Assembly: GCA_030606215.1 (NCBI GenBank)
Contig: JAUWGW010000010.1
Coordinates: 1 to 48,410, forward strand
Origin: a bacterium
GTDB taxonomy: Bacteria > NPL-UPA2 > JAUVJM01
DNA: 48,410 nucleotides
Reading direction: 5' to 3'
In this document: one piece after another, positions 24,928 to 32,608 of the stretch
How positions within the stretch are numbered: position 1 is the stretch's first letter
How the letters are laid out: every line of letters begins with the position of its first letter
Notes under the pieces: model-generated
What the model saw: only the letters and a program-made list of their open reading frames with translations
What the model was told of the DNA's origin: nothing
The model's database searches: none
Position numbers and translations under genes: made by a program

Positions 24928-26988
24928 TTACTTTCCCGGTTTTATCTCAGGATATAACTTTGCATGAATACCTTTTTTTTTGGATTTTTCCGGGCTTAAA
25001 CTTACGGGTAAAAATACTTTAAAAGATGTCCCTTTTCCCACAGTAGAATCTACCTCGATTCTACCCTCGTGAGTTTCTATAATCTTCTGAGCTATAGGAA
25101 GTCCCAATCCTAAACCTTTAAGACGGACGCTAAAGAAGGGAGAAAACAACTTTTCCATATTTTTCAGGGGAATTCCTCTTCCAGTGTCAGAGAATTCAAT
25201 AACTACCTCTTCAGCTCCCTCTTTCTTAATCTTAGTAGATAGTGTGAGGGTTCCCCCTTCAGGCATAGCTTCAATACTGTTCCTTATTATATGAGAAAAA
25301 GCTTCTGCTAACTGGTCCCGATCTACAACTATGCGAGGAACGTTGGATGAATAATTTCTGTGCACCGGTATATTCTGACGAACCAATTCATCTTTAAAAT
25401 CTACTAAAACCTCGTCTGCAATTGAATTCAAATCGTCAGATTGAAGATTCAACAACAAAGGTTCAGCATATTTCTCCAATTTATCTACCAGTCCATTCAA
25501 CTTTTTGACATCTCCGCCCATGATTCGGTAAAAATTCTCTCTAAATTCTTTATCCTTGTATTTGTCCATGAATAGCTGAGTAAATGTCCTAATAGAAACT
25601 AATGGATTTCTAATCTCATGAGCTATGCCTTCGGTAAACTTCCTCCACAAGTTCTCTTCGTCTAACTTTCTGATTTTCTCATCTACAGCTCTCACCTTGG
25701 AAAGGTTGGTAAACACCATCACTCCACCGATAATCTCCTCATTTTCTTTCTTGAGAAGAGAAGTGGAAACTCCCAGGCGGGCATTTTCCCCGGGAAGGGC
25801 TGCTTCATAGCGATTGTAGGTTTTTTCTCCTTTTAAAGTTCTAAGCATAATATCCGCTATTATGGAACCGGCTCTTTGAATATCTTCGCCGATTATCTCT
25901 GCTTCCTCTAACCCCAGGATTTTCCTCCCGGCTTTATTTAGTGTGGTTATTTTCCCCTCATTGTCCACAGCAATGATCCCGGTGGGAATATTACCCATAA
26001 TTATCTGGTTGTGATTCCTCTGGAAACGAACTTCCTGATAAAGGAATGAATTGTAAATTGATACTGCCGCATAGTTAGCCATTGTGGTAAGGAATCTTAT
26101 ATCTTCATAAGTGAATTTATCTCCTGTGGTCTTCTTGCCTATGGAGATAATGGCAATCAAATCACCCCGGGTAGAGAGGGGAAGACAAAGATGAGCTCCT
26201 AACATATCTAACTGTCTTCTCATAAGAAGATGCTCCGGTAAATGCCCTTCCGCAGATAAATCTTCCCGTTTTAGTATTTGCCCTTCTCTACGAAGCCAAC
26301 CTGCTATTCCTTCTCCCCCCTTGAGTCTTATTTCCCTGACAATATCTTCCTGAAAACCTGTAGAGGCTTTTACTCTATACTCTGAACTTCTCCCATCCTT
26401 GAGGAGGATGGAAACTTTATTAACTTCAAATATCTCTGCTACCGCAGTTACGACTGAATCAAGCAGCTTGGAAGAGTCAAAGACATAGGTAAGGGCTTTG
26501 GAAAATTTTCGAATAGCTTCCTGATAATAGTGAGGAGCTTGAGGGGTAAATTTTTCCTCTCCGGATTTTTCAAAAGGAACCCGGGGCTCCGCCACATTAA
26601 CTTTGTCTGCCCGCAAACGGAGTGCTTTTAGTTCCTCCAGCAGTTTGCTCTTTTCTTGAGCTTTCTTTAAAATATTGAGCAGGTCTTTCTTCTGAAAAGG
26701 TTTATTAACTACCTCATAGATTCCCTCATATGAGGCATTTTGTTTCAACGCGGATAGCGCTACAATAACTGCTTCGTCCTTAACCTCTCTTATCTCTTCT
26801 ACCAGAGTTGAAATATCCGTATCCGGAATAGGCGTGTCAAGTATCACCAAATCTAATGGATTCTCTCTTAAGATAGTTATAGTCTCCTTTTTTCCCCCAG
26901 CCATCATGACTAAAAACTCATCCTTTAAAATCATTTTCAAAGATTCCCGAATTCCCTTATCCTGACTTACAATTAATACAGTATCCAT
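24928..26988 (-). CDS. Hybrid sensor: receiver-GAF-PAS histidine kinase
   Basis: A 686-residue soluble multidomain kinase: N-terminal receiver (about 3-110), linker, GAF domain (about 168-315), PAS domain (about 325-440), HisKA dimerisation domain with H457 in IAHEIRNPLVSI, and an HATPase domain (about 555-675) with IRNSIEAM, DTGRGIP and LGLGLP. The receiver keeps D51 and K96, but the acidic pair usually at the N-terminal loop reads SQD, so one acidic residue is missing and metal binding may be weakened. It has no transmembrane segment. It lies 2 bp after the upstream kinase gene. It could receive phosphate from the membrane kinase (phosphorelay) or act as an independent cytosolic sensor. Confidence 0.9.
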   Translation of the reverse strand: MDTVLIVSQDKGIRESLKMILKDEFLVMMAGGKKETITILRENPLDLVILDTPIPDTDISTLVEEIREVKDEAVIVALSALKQNASYEGIYEVVNKPFQKKDLLNILKKAQEKSKLLEELKALRLRADKVNVAEPRVPFEKSGEEKFTPQAPHYYQEAIRKFSKALTYVFDSSKLLDSVVTAVAEIFEVNKVSILLKDGRSSEYRVKASTGFQEDIVREIRLKGGEGIAGWLRREGQILKREDLSAEGHLPEHLLMRRQLDMLGAHLCLPLSTRGDLIAIISIGKKTTGDKFTYEDIRFLTTMANYAAVSIYNSFLYQEVRFQRNHNQIIMGNIPTGIIAVDNEGKITTLNKAGRKILGLEEAEIIGEDIQRAGSIIADIMLRTLKGEKTYNRYEAALPGENARLGVSTSLLKKENEEIIGGVMVFTNLSKVRAVDEKIRKLDEENLWRKFTEGIAHEIRNPLVSIRTFTQLFMDKYKDKEFRENFYRIMGGDVKKLNGLVDKLEKYAEPLLLNLQSDDLNSIADEVLVDFKDELVRQNIPVHRNYSSNVPRIVVDRDQLAEAFSHIIRNSIEAMPEGGTLTLSTKIKKEGAEEVVIEFSDTGRGIPLKNMEKLFSPFFSVRLKGLGLGLPIAQKIIETHEGRIEVDSTVGKGTSFKVFLPVSLSPEKSKKKGIHAKLYPEIKPGK

Positions 26989-26990
26989 TT

Positions 26991-29516
26991 CTATCCTCTA
27001 CCATATTGTCTGAAGGAACCTGCTTCTTTTACTTCCTCTTTATGAATCGGAAGACGCAGAGAAAAACAGGTCCCTTTTCCTGCCCTGGTATCCTTCACGC
27101 CAATAGTTCCACCATGGTCAGCCATAATTCGGTGAACCACAGCTAATCCCAATCCTGTTCCGTTCTCTCTGGTAGAAAAGAAAGGGTCAAATATCTTGGG
27201 CAGAATCTCTGAAGGTATCCCTCTCCCTGTATCTTTTATTTCTATAACCAATTCCTCTCCTTCAGAAATTAATCCCTCCTTATCCTCATGGTCGTAGAAG
27301 GTGTTTATCACAAAAGTGCCCTCGCCATTCATGCTCTCTATGCCGTTCAGAAAAAGATTTAAGAATACCTGTTTTAATCTATCCTCATCAGCATAAATCT
27401 CAGGAGCATCTTTAATGTAATTCTTAACTATCTTAATAGCTTTCTTCTCTAATTTAGTAGACAGAAACACCAGCGTGGCATCTATCATTTTGTGGATATT
27501 AGTAGACTGATAATTGACAGGGCTTGGGTGAGCGAGGTCAAGCAGCTGTTCTACAAGCCTGTTGATTCTTTCAACTTCTTCCGCCGCTACGCCGGAAAAC
27601 TCTTTTCTAAACTCTTCATCACCAAATTTCTCAGGAAGAAGTTGAAGAAAGGTATTGATAGCTACCAGAGGGTTTTTTATCTCGTGAGCCATTCCAGCGG
27701 CTAATGTTCCTAAAGAAGCAAGTTTCTCTGCCTGATAAAGTTCCTGCTCCAGACGCTTTATTTCAGTAAGGTCAACTAATACAATAACTGCACCGGTAAC
27801 TTTCCCATCGGCATCTTTCAACGGGGCAGTGCTTACAGCTAAAGGGACTGATGTTCCCCCTTCTCTCAAATAGTCTACCTTTTGCTGCGCATAACCTCTC
27901 CCCCTTTTCAAAGTATCTTCTACTAATCTGCCCATAACACCTTTTGCTACATGTTTGAAGGATTTGCCTATAACCCGAGAGGGAAAACCGGTAAGTTTTT
28001 GAACCTTCTGGTTGAAGACAACTATTTTCCCTTTCTTGTCTACGGTAATAACCCCACCAGTAAGGTTCTTCAAGATATTCTCTTGATATATCTTCGCCTC
28101 CTCCATCCGGGTGTATAACTTCGCGTTGTCAATAGCTACCGAAGCCTGATTTGCCAAGGTTAGAAATAGGTCCATATCTTCCTGAGTAAAAATCTCCCCG
28201 GACTGTTTACCGCTCAGGAAAAGAACACCTGTCAAATTGTTCTCCCGGAGGATAGGAATAGCAATTTCCGCACCTACTTTTTGTAAAGTCTCATCCATTT
28301 CTCTTACTGCTTCCGTGGAACGCAGCCGCTCTAAATCTTCCCTGATAACTACCTCTCTCCTTCTTTTTACCCACTTAGTTAAGCTACTCTCTTTTTTCAA
28401 AACTACTCTTCTCTGCACTTCCGTTAATCCAATTTCAGAACCGACATAATATCGGTCTTCCTCCCCCAGCCATATGGACGCTTTCTCAACTCCTATGGAT
28501 TCGGTAATGTTCTTCAATATCATATCCAATAGCTGGGATAAGGACAAAACCCTGGCCAATGCCCTACCGGTTTCTCTTAAAACTTTCTGGTATTCATATT
28601 TCTTTCTATAAAATACACTGTCTACAAATTTCTGGACTTTTTCCCTTAAAGGTAAAAAGACAAAAGCAATAATCAAAGCCGCGAAAACAGCGGGGAAGAA
28701 GGTCTGGTAACCTACTATTCCTCTGAAGAATCTTTCTGCTAAAAGGACAACGATAATATAGAGAGCAGTAGTGAAACCTGTAAGAAGAGCATATATTGCT
28801 GTCTTTCTTACTACTACAGTAATATCAAAAAGGTGGTATTTAACAATTGAATAAGCAACAAAGCCTACAATGATTACTGTAAATGTTGGACCAACAGCAA
28901 TTAGTCGTGAGAATCCCAATGCCGGGAGAACTGCACCAGGAATCACCCCCAAGGAGGTACCGATAAACATCCCGGTAAAAAGAATTTTTAACTGGAGTGC
29001 CTCAACACCTATCCTGGTAGCTTTCCATTTCTTGAACAAATAGTACAAACTTAGACTTACAGTGCCCGCTTCGTAAGCTGCGAACAAAGGATAAAGCAAG
29101 CCAACTTTAGGGCGGAAAACTCCATTTTGCAAATAGACATCTCTCTGGATAAGACTCGTAAAAGACAGGAAAAACAGAAGCCCACCCGTAATAATAACAC
29201 CGTAATTCAAAGCAGGAAAACCATAATGCAGCTTGTTACGTCCTGGTTGGGGCTTAGGAAAAACTATGGAAAAGTATAAAAAAGCTATAGGGAGAAGAGC
29301 ACCTATGGCAAAACACCAATGACCAAAGAATATAACCCATCTTATATCCTGGAAAACAGTTACCAATAAATTAAACAAACTCCAGACAGAAAGGCCATAC
29401 ACAAATAATGAAAGGGACCGATTGACTGTTTTCTTAGGGCCTTTATACAGCACATATGTCCCGATGACCAGATTTGTCAGGGCAGCAACTATTAGACCTA
29501 ATGCTTTTAAACTCAC
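26991..29516 (-). CDS. Membrane histidine kinase with 7TM-like N-terminus, GAF and PAS domains
   Basis: An 841-residue kinase. About eight hydrophobic segments fill residues 1-295 (histidine-kinase 7TM-type/PrsK-like input). These are followed by a GAF domain (about 325-467), a PAS domain (about 475-590), HisKA with H611 in GMAHEIKNPLVAI, and an HATPase domain (about 700-825) with FLNGIESM, DTGRGIPS and GTGLGLAVV. The domain set resembles PrsK (PEP-CTERM-associated sensor) kinases, of interest because a PEP-CTERM protein is encoded at 742, though the resemblance is general. It overlaps the ketosynthase gene by 4 bp. Confidence 0.9.
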   Translation of the reverse strand: MSLKALGLIVAALTNLVIGTYVLYKGPKKTVNRSLSLFVYGLSVWSLFNLLVTVFQDIRWVIFFGHWCFAIGALLPIAFLYFSIVFPKPQPGRNKLHYGFPALNYGVIITGGLLFFLSFTSLIQRDVYLQNGVFRPKVGLLYPLFAAYEAGTVSLSLYYLFKKWKATRIGVEALQLKILFTGMFIGTSLGVIPGAVLPALGFSRLIAVGPTFTVIIVGFVAYSIVKYHLFDITVVVRKTAIYALLTGFTTALYIIVVLLAERFFRGIVGYQTFFPAVFAALIIAFVFLPLREKVQKFVDSVFYRKKYEYQKVLRETGRALARVLSLSQLLDMILKNITESIGVEKASIWLGEEDRYYVGSEIGLTEVQRRVVLKKESSLTKWVKRRREVVIREDLERLRSTEAVREMDETLQKVGAEIAIPILRENNLTGVLFLSGKQSGEIFTQEDMDLFLTLANQASVAIDNAKLYTRMEEAKIYQENILKNLTGGVITVDKKGKIVVFNQKVQKLTGFPSRVIGKSFKHVAKGVMGRLVEDTLKRGRGYAQQKVDYLREGGTSVPLAVSTAPLKDADGKVTGAVIVLVDLTEIKRLEQELYQAEKLASLGTLAAGMAHEIKNPLVAINTFLQLLPEKFGDEEFRKEFSGVAAEEVERINRLVEQLLDLAHPSPVNYQSTNIHKMIDATLVFLSTKLEKKAIKIVKNYIKDAPEIYADEDRLKQVFLNLFLNGIESMNGEGTFVINTFYDHEDKEGLISEGEELVIEIKDTGRGIPSEILPKIFDPFFSTRENGTGLGLAVVHRIMADHGGTIGVKDTRAGKGTCFSLRLPIHKEEVKEAGSFRQYGRG

Positions 29517-30766
29517 TCTAAAACCCCGTTAAACTCTGAAATAATTAAACTGGTATTGCTCCCTCCAAATCCATAAGAGTTGATAAGCACAGCCCCCACA
29601 TTGTTTCTTCTTGCTTCATTAGGCACATAGTCTAAATCGCACTCAGGGTCAGGAAATTCATAATTAATGGTTGGAGGAATTATTCCGTTTTTCATAGTCA
29701 TTAAAGAAGCAATTAATTGCATGGGACCGGCAGAAGCTAAGGGATTTCCTGTCATCGATTTAATTGAACTTACAGGGATTTTATACGCGTAATCGCCAAA
29801 GACCTCTTTAATAGCAAATGTTTCTGCTCTGTCCCTTATGACATCTGAAGGGGCGTGAGCGCAGATATAACCCACATCTACAGGTTCAAGGAATGCTTGC
29901 GCTAAGACTTTTTTCATCTGTTCAACAAATCCGCTCCCCTTCTCATCAGTTTCAAATAGATTAGAAGCCTCTGTACTATTACTATAGCCTGTTATCTCCC
30001 CATATATGAACGCATTTCTGCCCAGAGCGTGTCCCATCTCTTCCAAGATTACAATACCTGCCCCTTCACTTACTATACCCCCATCACGCTCCGCGTCAAA
30101 CGGTCTGCTCGCTTTGGCAGGGTCTCCATTCCGTGTAGAGACAATTCCCGCCGCACATAAACTCCCCAATGTCAAGGGGGTCACAGAGCCATCGGCACCT
30201 CCGGTAATTGCAGTGTCTATTTTGCCTGCCTGCACATCCCAATATGCGGCGCCGATTGCATCTAACCCGCAAGTGCATGCTGAAGAAATAGTGGTAACCT
30301 GGCCTTTACAACTCAACTCAATAGAAATTTCGGTAGCCGCAGAATTATGACAATAAGCCGCCGAACCAAACGGACTCATTTTAGGAATTCCTTTCTCCTG
30401 GAGCTTGATATGTTCTCTTTCAAAAACATCCGTCCCTCCCGTAACCGAGCCTATATATATTCCTGCCCTGTTATCGTTGAGGTGCTCCTCTTCTATTTTA
30501 GCATCCAGAACAGCCATCTTTGCTGAAGCCACTGCGAAGTGGGCAAATCTTCCGGTCCTCCTCACGCTTTTACTATCCATATACCCAGCAGGATTGAAAT
30601 CTTTAATCTCACCGGCAATTCGGGATGGAAAGGAAGAAGCATCAAATTGAGTTATCTTGCCAATACCAGACCTTCCATGAATAAGAGCATCCCAAAAGGC
30701 ATCCTTACCTATTCCGTTAGGAGCTACAATCCCCATTCCTGTAACTACTACGCGCCTCTTATCCAT
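29513..30766 (-). CDS. FabF-like beta-ketoacyl-ACP synthase with Cys-His-Asn triad
   Basis: A 417-residue thiolase-fold condensing enzyme of the KAS I/II type, which would extend an acyl chain on ACP. The nucleophile is C164 (SSACTCG). The first histidine is H304, but in AHAPSD instead of the usual HGTxT. The second histidine of KS enzymes (KSMTGH) is replaced by N341 (KSMTGN). The C-terminal block PPTINYEFPDPECDLDYVPNEARR and FGFGGSN are normal. It may be a condensing enzyme with a FabH-like Cys-His-Asn set or one with altered chemistry. It is the first gene of an operon of signalling proteins. No SD precedes the ATG, which sits in an inverted repeat. Confidence 0.88.
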   Translation of the reverse strand: MDKRRVVVTGMGIVAPNGIGKDAFWDALIHGRSGIGKITQFDASSFPSRIAGEIKDFNPAGYMDSKSVRRTGRFAHFAVASAKMAVLDAKIEEEHLNDNRAGIYIGSVTGGTDVFEREHIKLQEKGIPKMSPFGSAAYCHNSAATEISIELSCKGQVTTISSACTCGLDAIGAAYWDVQAGKIDTAITGGADGSVTPLTLGSLCAAGIVSTRNGDPAKASRPFDAERDGGIVSEGAGIVILEEMGHALGRNAFIYGEITGYSNSTEASNLFETDEKGSGFVEQMKKVLAQAFLEPVDVGYICAHAPSDVIRDRAETFAIKEVFGDYAYKIPVSSIKSMTGNPLASAGPMQLIASLMTMKNGIIPPTINYEFPDPECDLDYVPNEARRNNVGAVLINSYGFGGSNTSLIISEFNGVLE

Positions 30767-30769
30767 TTT

Positions 30770-30783
30770 TGTACAATATTGTC
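30770..30783 (-). promoter_or_regulatory. Repeated site 1 (GACAATATTGTACA), at the ketosynthase start
   Basis: One of three copies of GACAAWATTGNACA on the minus strand. It ends 4 bases before the ATG, where an SD would be expected, so a bound protein (or RNA structure) could block translation or transcription. Confidence 0.5.
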
Positions 30784-30807
30784 CGCATTAGAAAAACCTC
30801 ACATAAA

Positions 30808-30835
30808 ATTTAACATCTCTGTTCAATATTGTCAA
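30808..30835 (-). promoter_or_regulatory. Predicted promoter of the ketosynthase operon with overlapping repeated site 2
   Basis: On the minus strand the -35 box is TTGACA (30830-30835) and the -10 is TTAAAT (30808-30813, 16-bp spacer). The second copy of the repeated site, GACAATATTGAACA (30820-30833), overlaps the -35 box, as expected of a repressor operator. Transcription would begin about 35-40 bases before the start codon. Confidence 0.55.
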
Positions 30836-30904
30836 GGACAAAATGCACAATTTTGCACACAAGTGCGTTTGTTCACAGTTGTGCATTTCTTAGCTACCAA
30901 TAGC

Positions 30905-30932
30905 ATTCAATACCGTTGTTCAATTTTGTCAA
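30905..30932 (-). promoter_or_regulatory. Second, distal promoter-like site with repeated site 3
   Basis: On the minus strand TTGACA (30927-30932) and TTGAAT (30905-30910, 16-bp spacer) form a weaker promoter. The third copy, GACAAAATTGAACA (30917-30930), again overlaps the -35 box. The arrangement repeats that of site 2, 97 bp away. Confidence 0.45.
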
Positions 30933-30967
30933 CAGAAAAATGTACAAAAATGGAGGGATTTTAGGCT

Positions 30968-32608
30968 TCAGACAGAATTGGAGAGTACATTCTTGTTAAT
31001 CTCTTTAATCTGTGTCTCTATACCTTTAAAATTCCCGGTTAAGAAGTTCAAACGATTCTGGTCTCTATACTGTCGGGGTGAGAGGTGGACATATTTAGCT
31101 AAGAGAGCCATCTCATCAGAAACAGTAGTAGTAATCCCCAATTCTTCTACTTTTTTCATAAATTGTTCTAACTCCTGCGCATACTTCTTGAATCTTTCCC
31201 CATTAACTTTATAAGGAAAAGGTTTCCAGAACCGAGGAGGAAACATAAACTTGACCTTATAGTTCATAGTCTTTTGAAGAAAGGTATTTTTATTGAATTG
31301 AAATCCAAAACGCTCAGGGTTCTTAAACCATTCTGTCCCTGGAACAATTAGAGGAAACAGTATAGGAGCAGAGTCGGGCTTCACTTCTGACAATAGATTG
31401 AGAGTTTCCTGTCGTGTCTCTTCCGTTTCTCCAGGCGCGGGAAATATCATACTGCCTACAGTAAACAGCCCTGCTTCCTTCGCATAAAGGATTGCTTTCT
31501 TGATCTGTTCCACCTTTACACCTTTGTTTATACCTCTATCAAGTATCCTCTGGCTGCCAGACTCTATACCTAAGAATATACCAAAACAACCTGAAGATTT
31601 CAAAAGCTTGAAGATTTCCAAACTTACCCCTCGCACATGCCCGAAAGTAGTATATTCAACCCTTAGCCCTCTCTCTAATATTTCCCTGGCAATCTCTTCC
31701 ATAAGTTTCAAGGGGGTGTTTGAACCGGCATACCTAAAAACGCCAATTCCATACTTCTCCTTTATTGCAACCATTTCATTAACCACCCTCTGCGCACTCT
31801 TGACCCTCAGCCTTCCACTTTTCAGCGGATGTATGCAGAAATAGCAGGAATTATTACATCCCCTGCTTTCATCTAAGACAATCATCTTTATCTTCTCGTT
31901 TCCCCTCATTGCCGGATATATCTCATCATCATAGATGGGATAGGGGAGAGCATCTAAATCTTTAATCCTTTTTACAGGAGTTGTGACTATTCTACCATCC
32001 TTTTTAAAAATCAGATTGGGTATCTCTTGAAGCTTCCTTTTCCATCCAATATACTCTGCTAACATTACAATTGTTTCTTCACCTTCTCCATAAGCCAACG
32101 CGTTAAAATCTCTCGTCGCTGTATAAATATGCTCTCTGAAGATATCCACATGAGGACCTCCGGCGAAAATGGGAAGCTCCGGATGTACTTTCTTTAATTC
32201 GTGAGCAATTCTTAAAGAGCCGGTAAAACCATCTCCATTCCACAATTTAAACCCCACAAAATCTACTTTTTCCTTTTCAACCATCCTTGCAATCTCTCTC
32301 CCTATCAAAGAAGCTTCTCTATTCTGATAATGACTCAGCCTCTTCTCTGTTAACCATAATCTTGAAATCTCCTTGAAGGATAAAGTCTCTCCATTCATAA
32401 ACCTTTCCACTATCGGAGTGATTGATTGAGACAGGTGAGAAGGATAGAGGCGTTTGATAATCTTCGGAGTATTAAAATCTAAGATTTTTGTGGTGTGACC
32501 TGCGCTTATAAGCGCAGAAGCTAAATTAGCCAGACCATTATCAGGAAGAAAACTGTTAGGACCAAGTGGATACCCGGCATAGGTAATTAAAAGACTCTTA
32601 GTCGCCAT
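30968..32608 (-). CDS. B12-binding-domain radical SAM protein (1)
   Basis: 546 residues. The N-terminal half (about 1-190) looks like a cobalamin-binding domain of the BchE/radical-SAM type (YGEGEETI near 173-180; the DxHxxG histidine motif is not obvious). It is followed by the radical SAM barrel with the cluster motif C251-x3-C255-x2-C258 in RGCNNSCYFCIHP, and IGSMIFPAPGETEETRQ-like sequence typical of the family. The C-terminal 100 residues are basic and helical. Such enzymes methylate or rearrange unreactive carbons in lipids, tetrapyrroles and natural products. It is directly followed by a second member (the stop of that gene is adjacent to this ATG). The substrate is unknown. Confidence 0.85.
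   Translation of the reverse strand: MATKSLLITYAGYPLGPNSFLPDNGLANLASALISAGHTTKILDFNTPKIIKRLYPSHLSQSITPIVERFMNGETLSFKEISRLWLTEKRLSHYQNREASLIGREIARMVEKEKVDFVGFKLWNGDGFTGSLRIAHELKKVHPELPIFAGGPHVDIFREHIYTATRDFNALAYGEGEETIVMLAEYIGWKRKLQEIPNLIFKKDGRIVTTPVKRIKDLDALPYPIYDDEIYPAMRGNEKIKMIVLDESRGCNNSCYFCIHPLKSGRLRVKSAQRVVNEMVAIKEKYGIGVFRYAGSNTPLKLMEEIAREILERGLRVEYTTFGHVRGVSLEIFKLLKSSGCFGIFLGIESGSQRILDRGINKGVKVEQIKKAILYAKEAGLFTVGSMIFPAPGETEETRQETLNLLSEVKPDSAPILFPLIVPGTEWFKNPERFGFQFNKNTFLQKTMNYKVKFMFPPRFWKPFPYKVNGERFKKYAQELEQFMKKVEELGITTTVSDEMALLAKYVHLSPRQYRDQNRLNFLTGNFKGIETQIKEINKNVLSNSV

Larger units (their letters stand above)
30762..30954. repeat. 193-bp AT-rich region bounded by a perfect 14-bp inverted repeat
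   Basis: TCCATTTTTGTACA (30762-30775) and TGTACAAAAATGGA (30941-30954) are perfect inverted copies enclosing an AT-rich, non-coding stretch. The left arm contains the ATG of the ketosynthase gene. The region between holds two predicted promoters and repeated sites. It may be a small inserted element (MITE-like) that brought a promoter, or a native control region with looped operator sites. No target-site duplication is clear. Confidence 0.55.

Noticed and set aside
29513-30766. Ketosynthase as a chain-length-factor (KS-beta)
   Set aside because: Chain-length factors lack the active-site cysteine; C164 is present here.
30539-30964. 141-codon plus-strand frame over the ketosynthase start and control region
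   Set aside because: Half is antisense of the ketosynthase, half is the repeat-rich control region; no SD and no domain.
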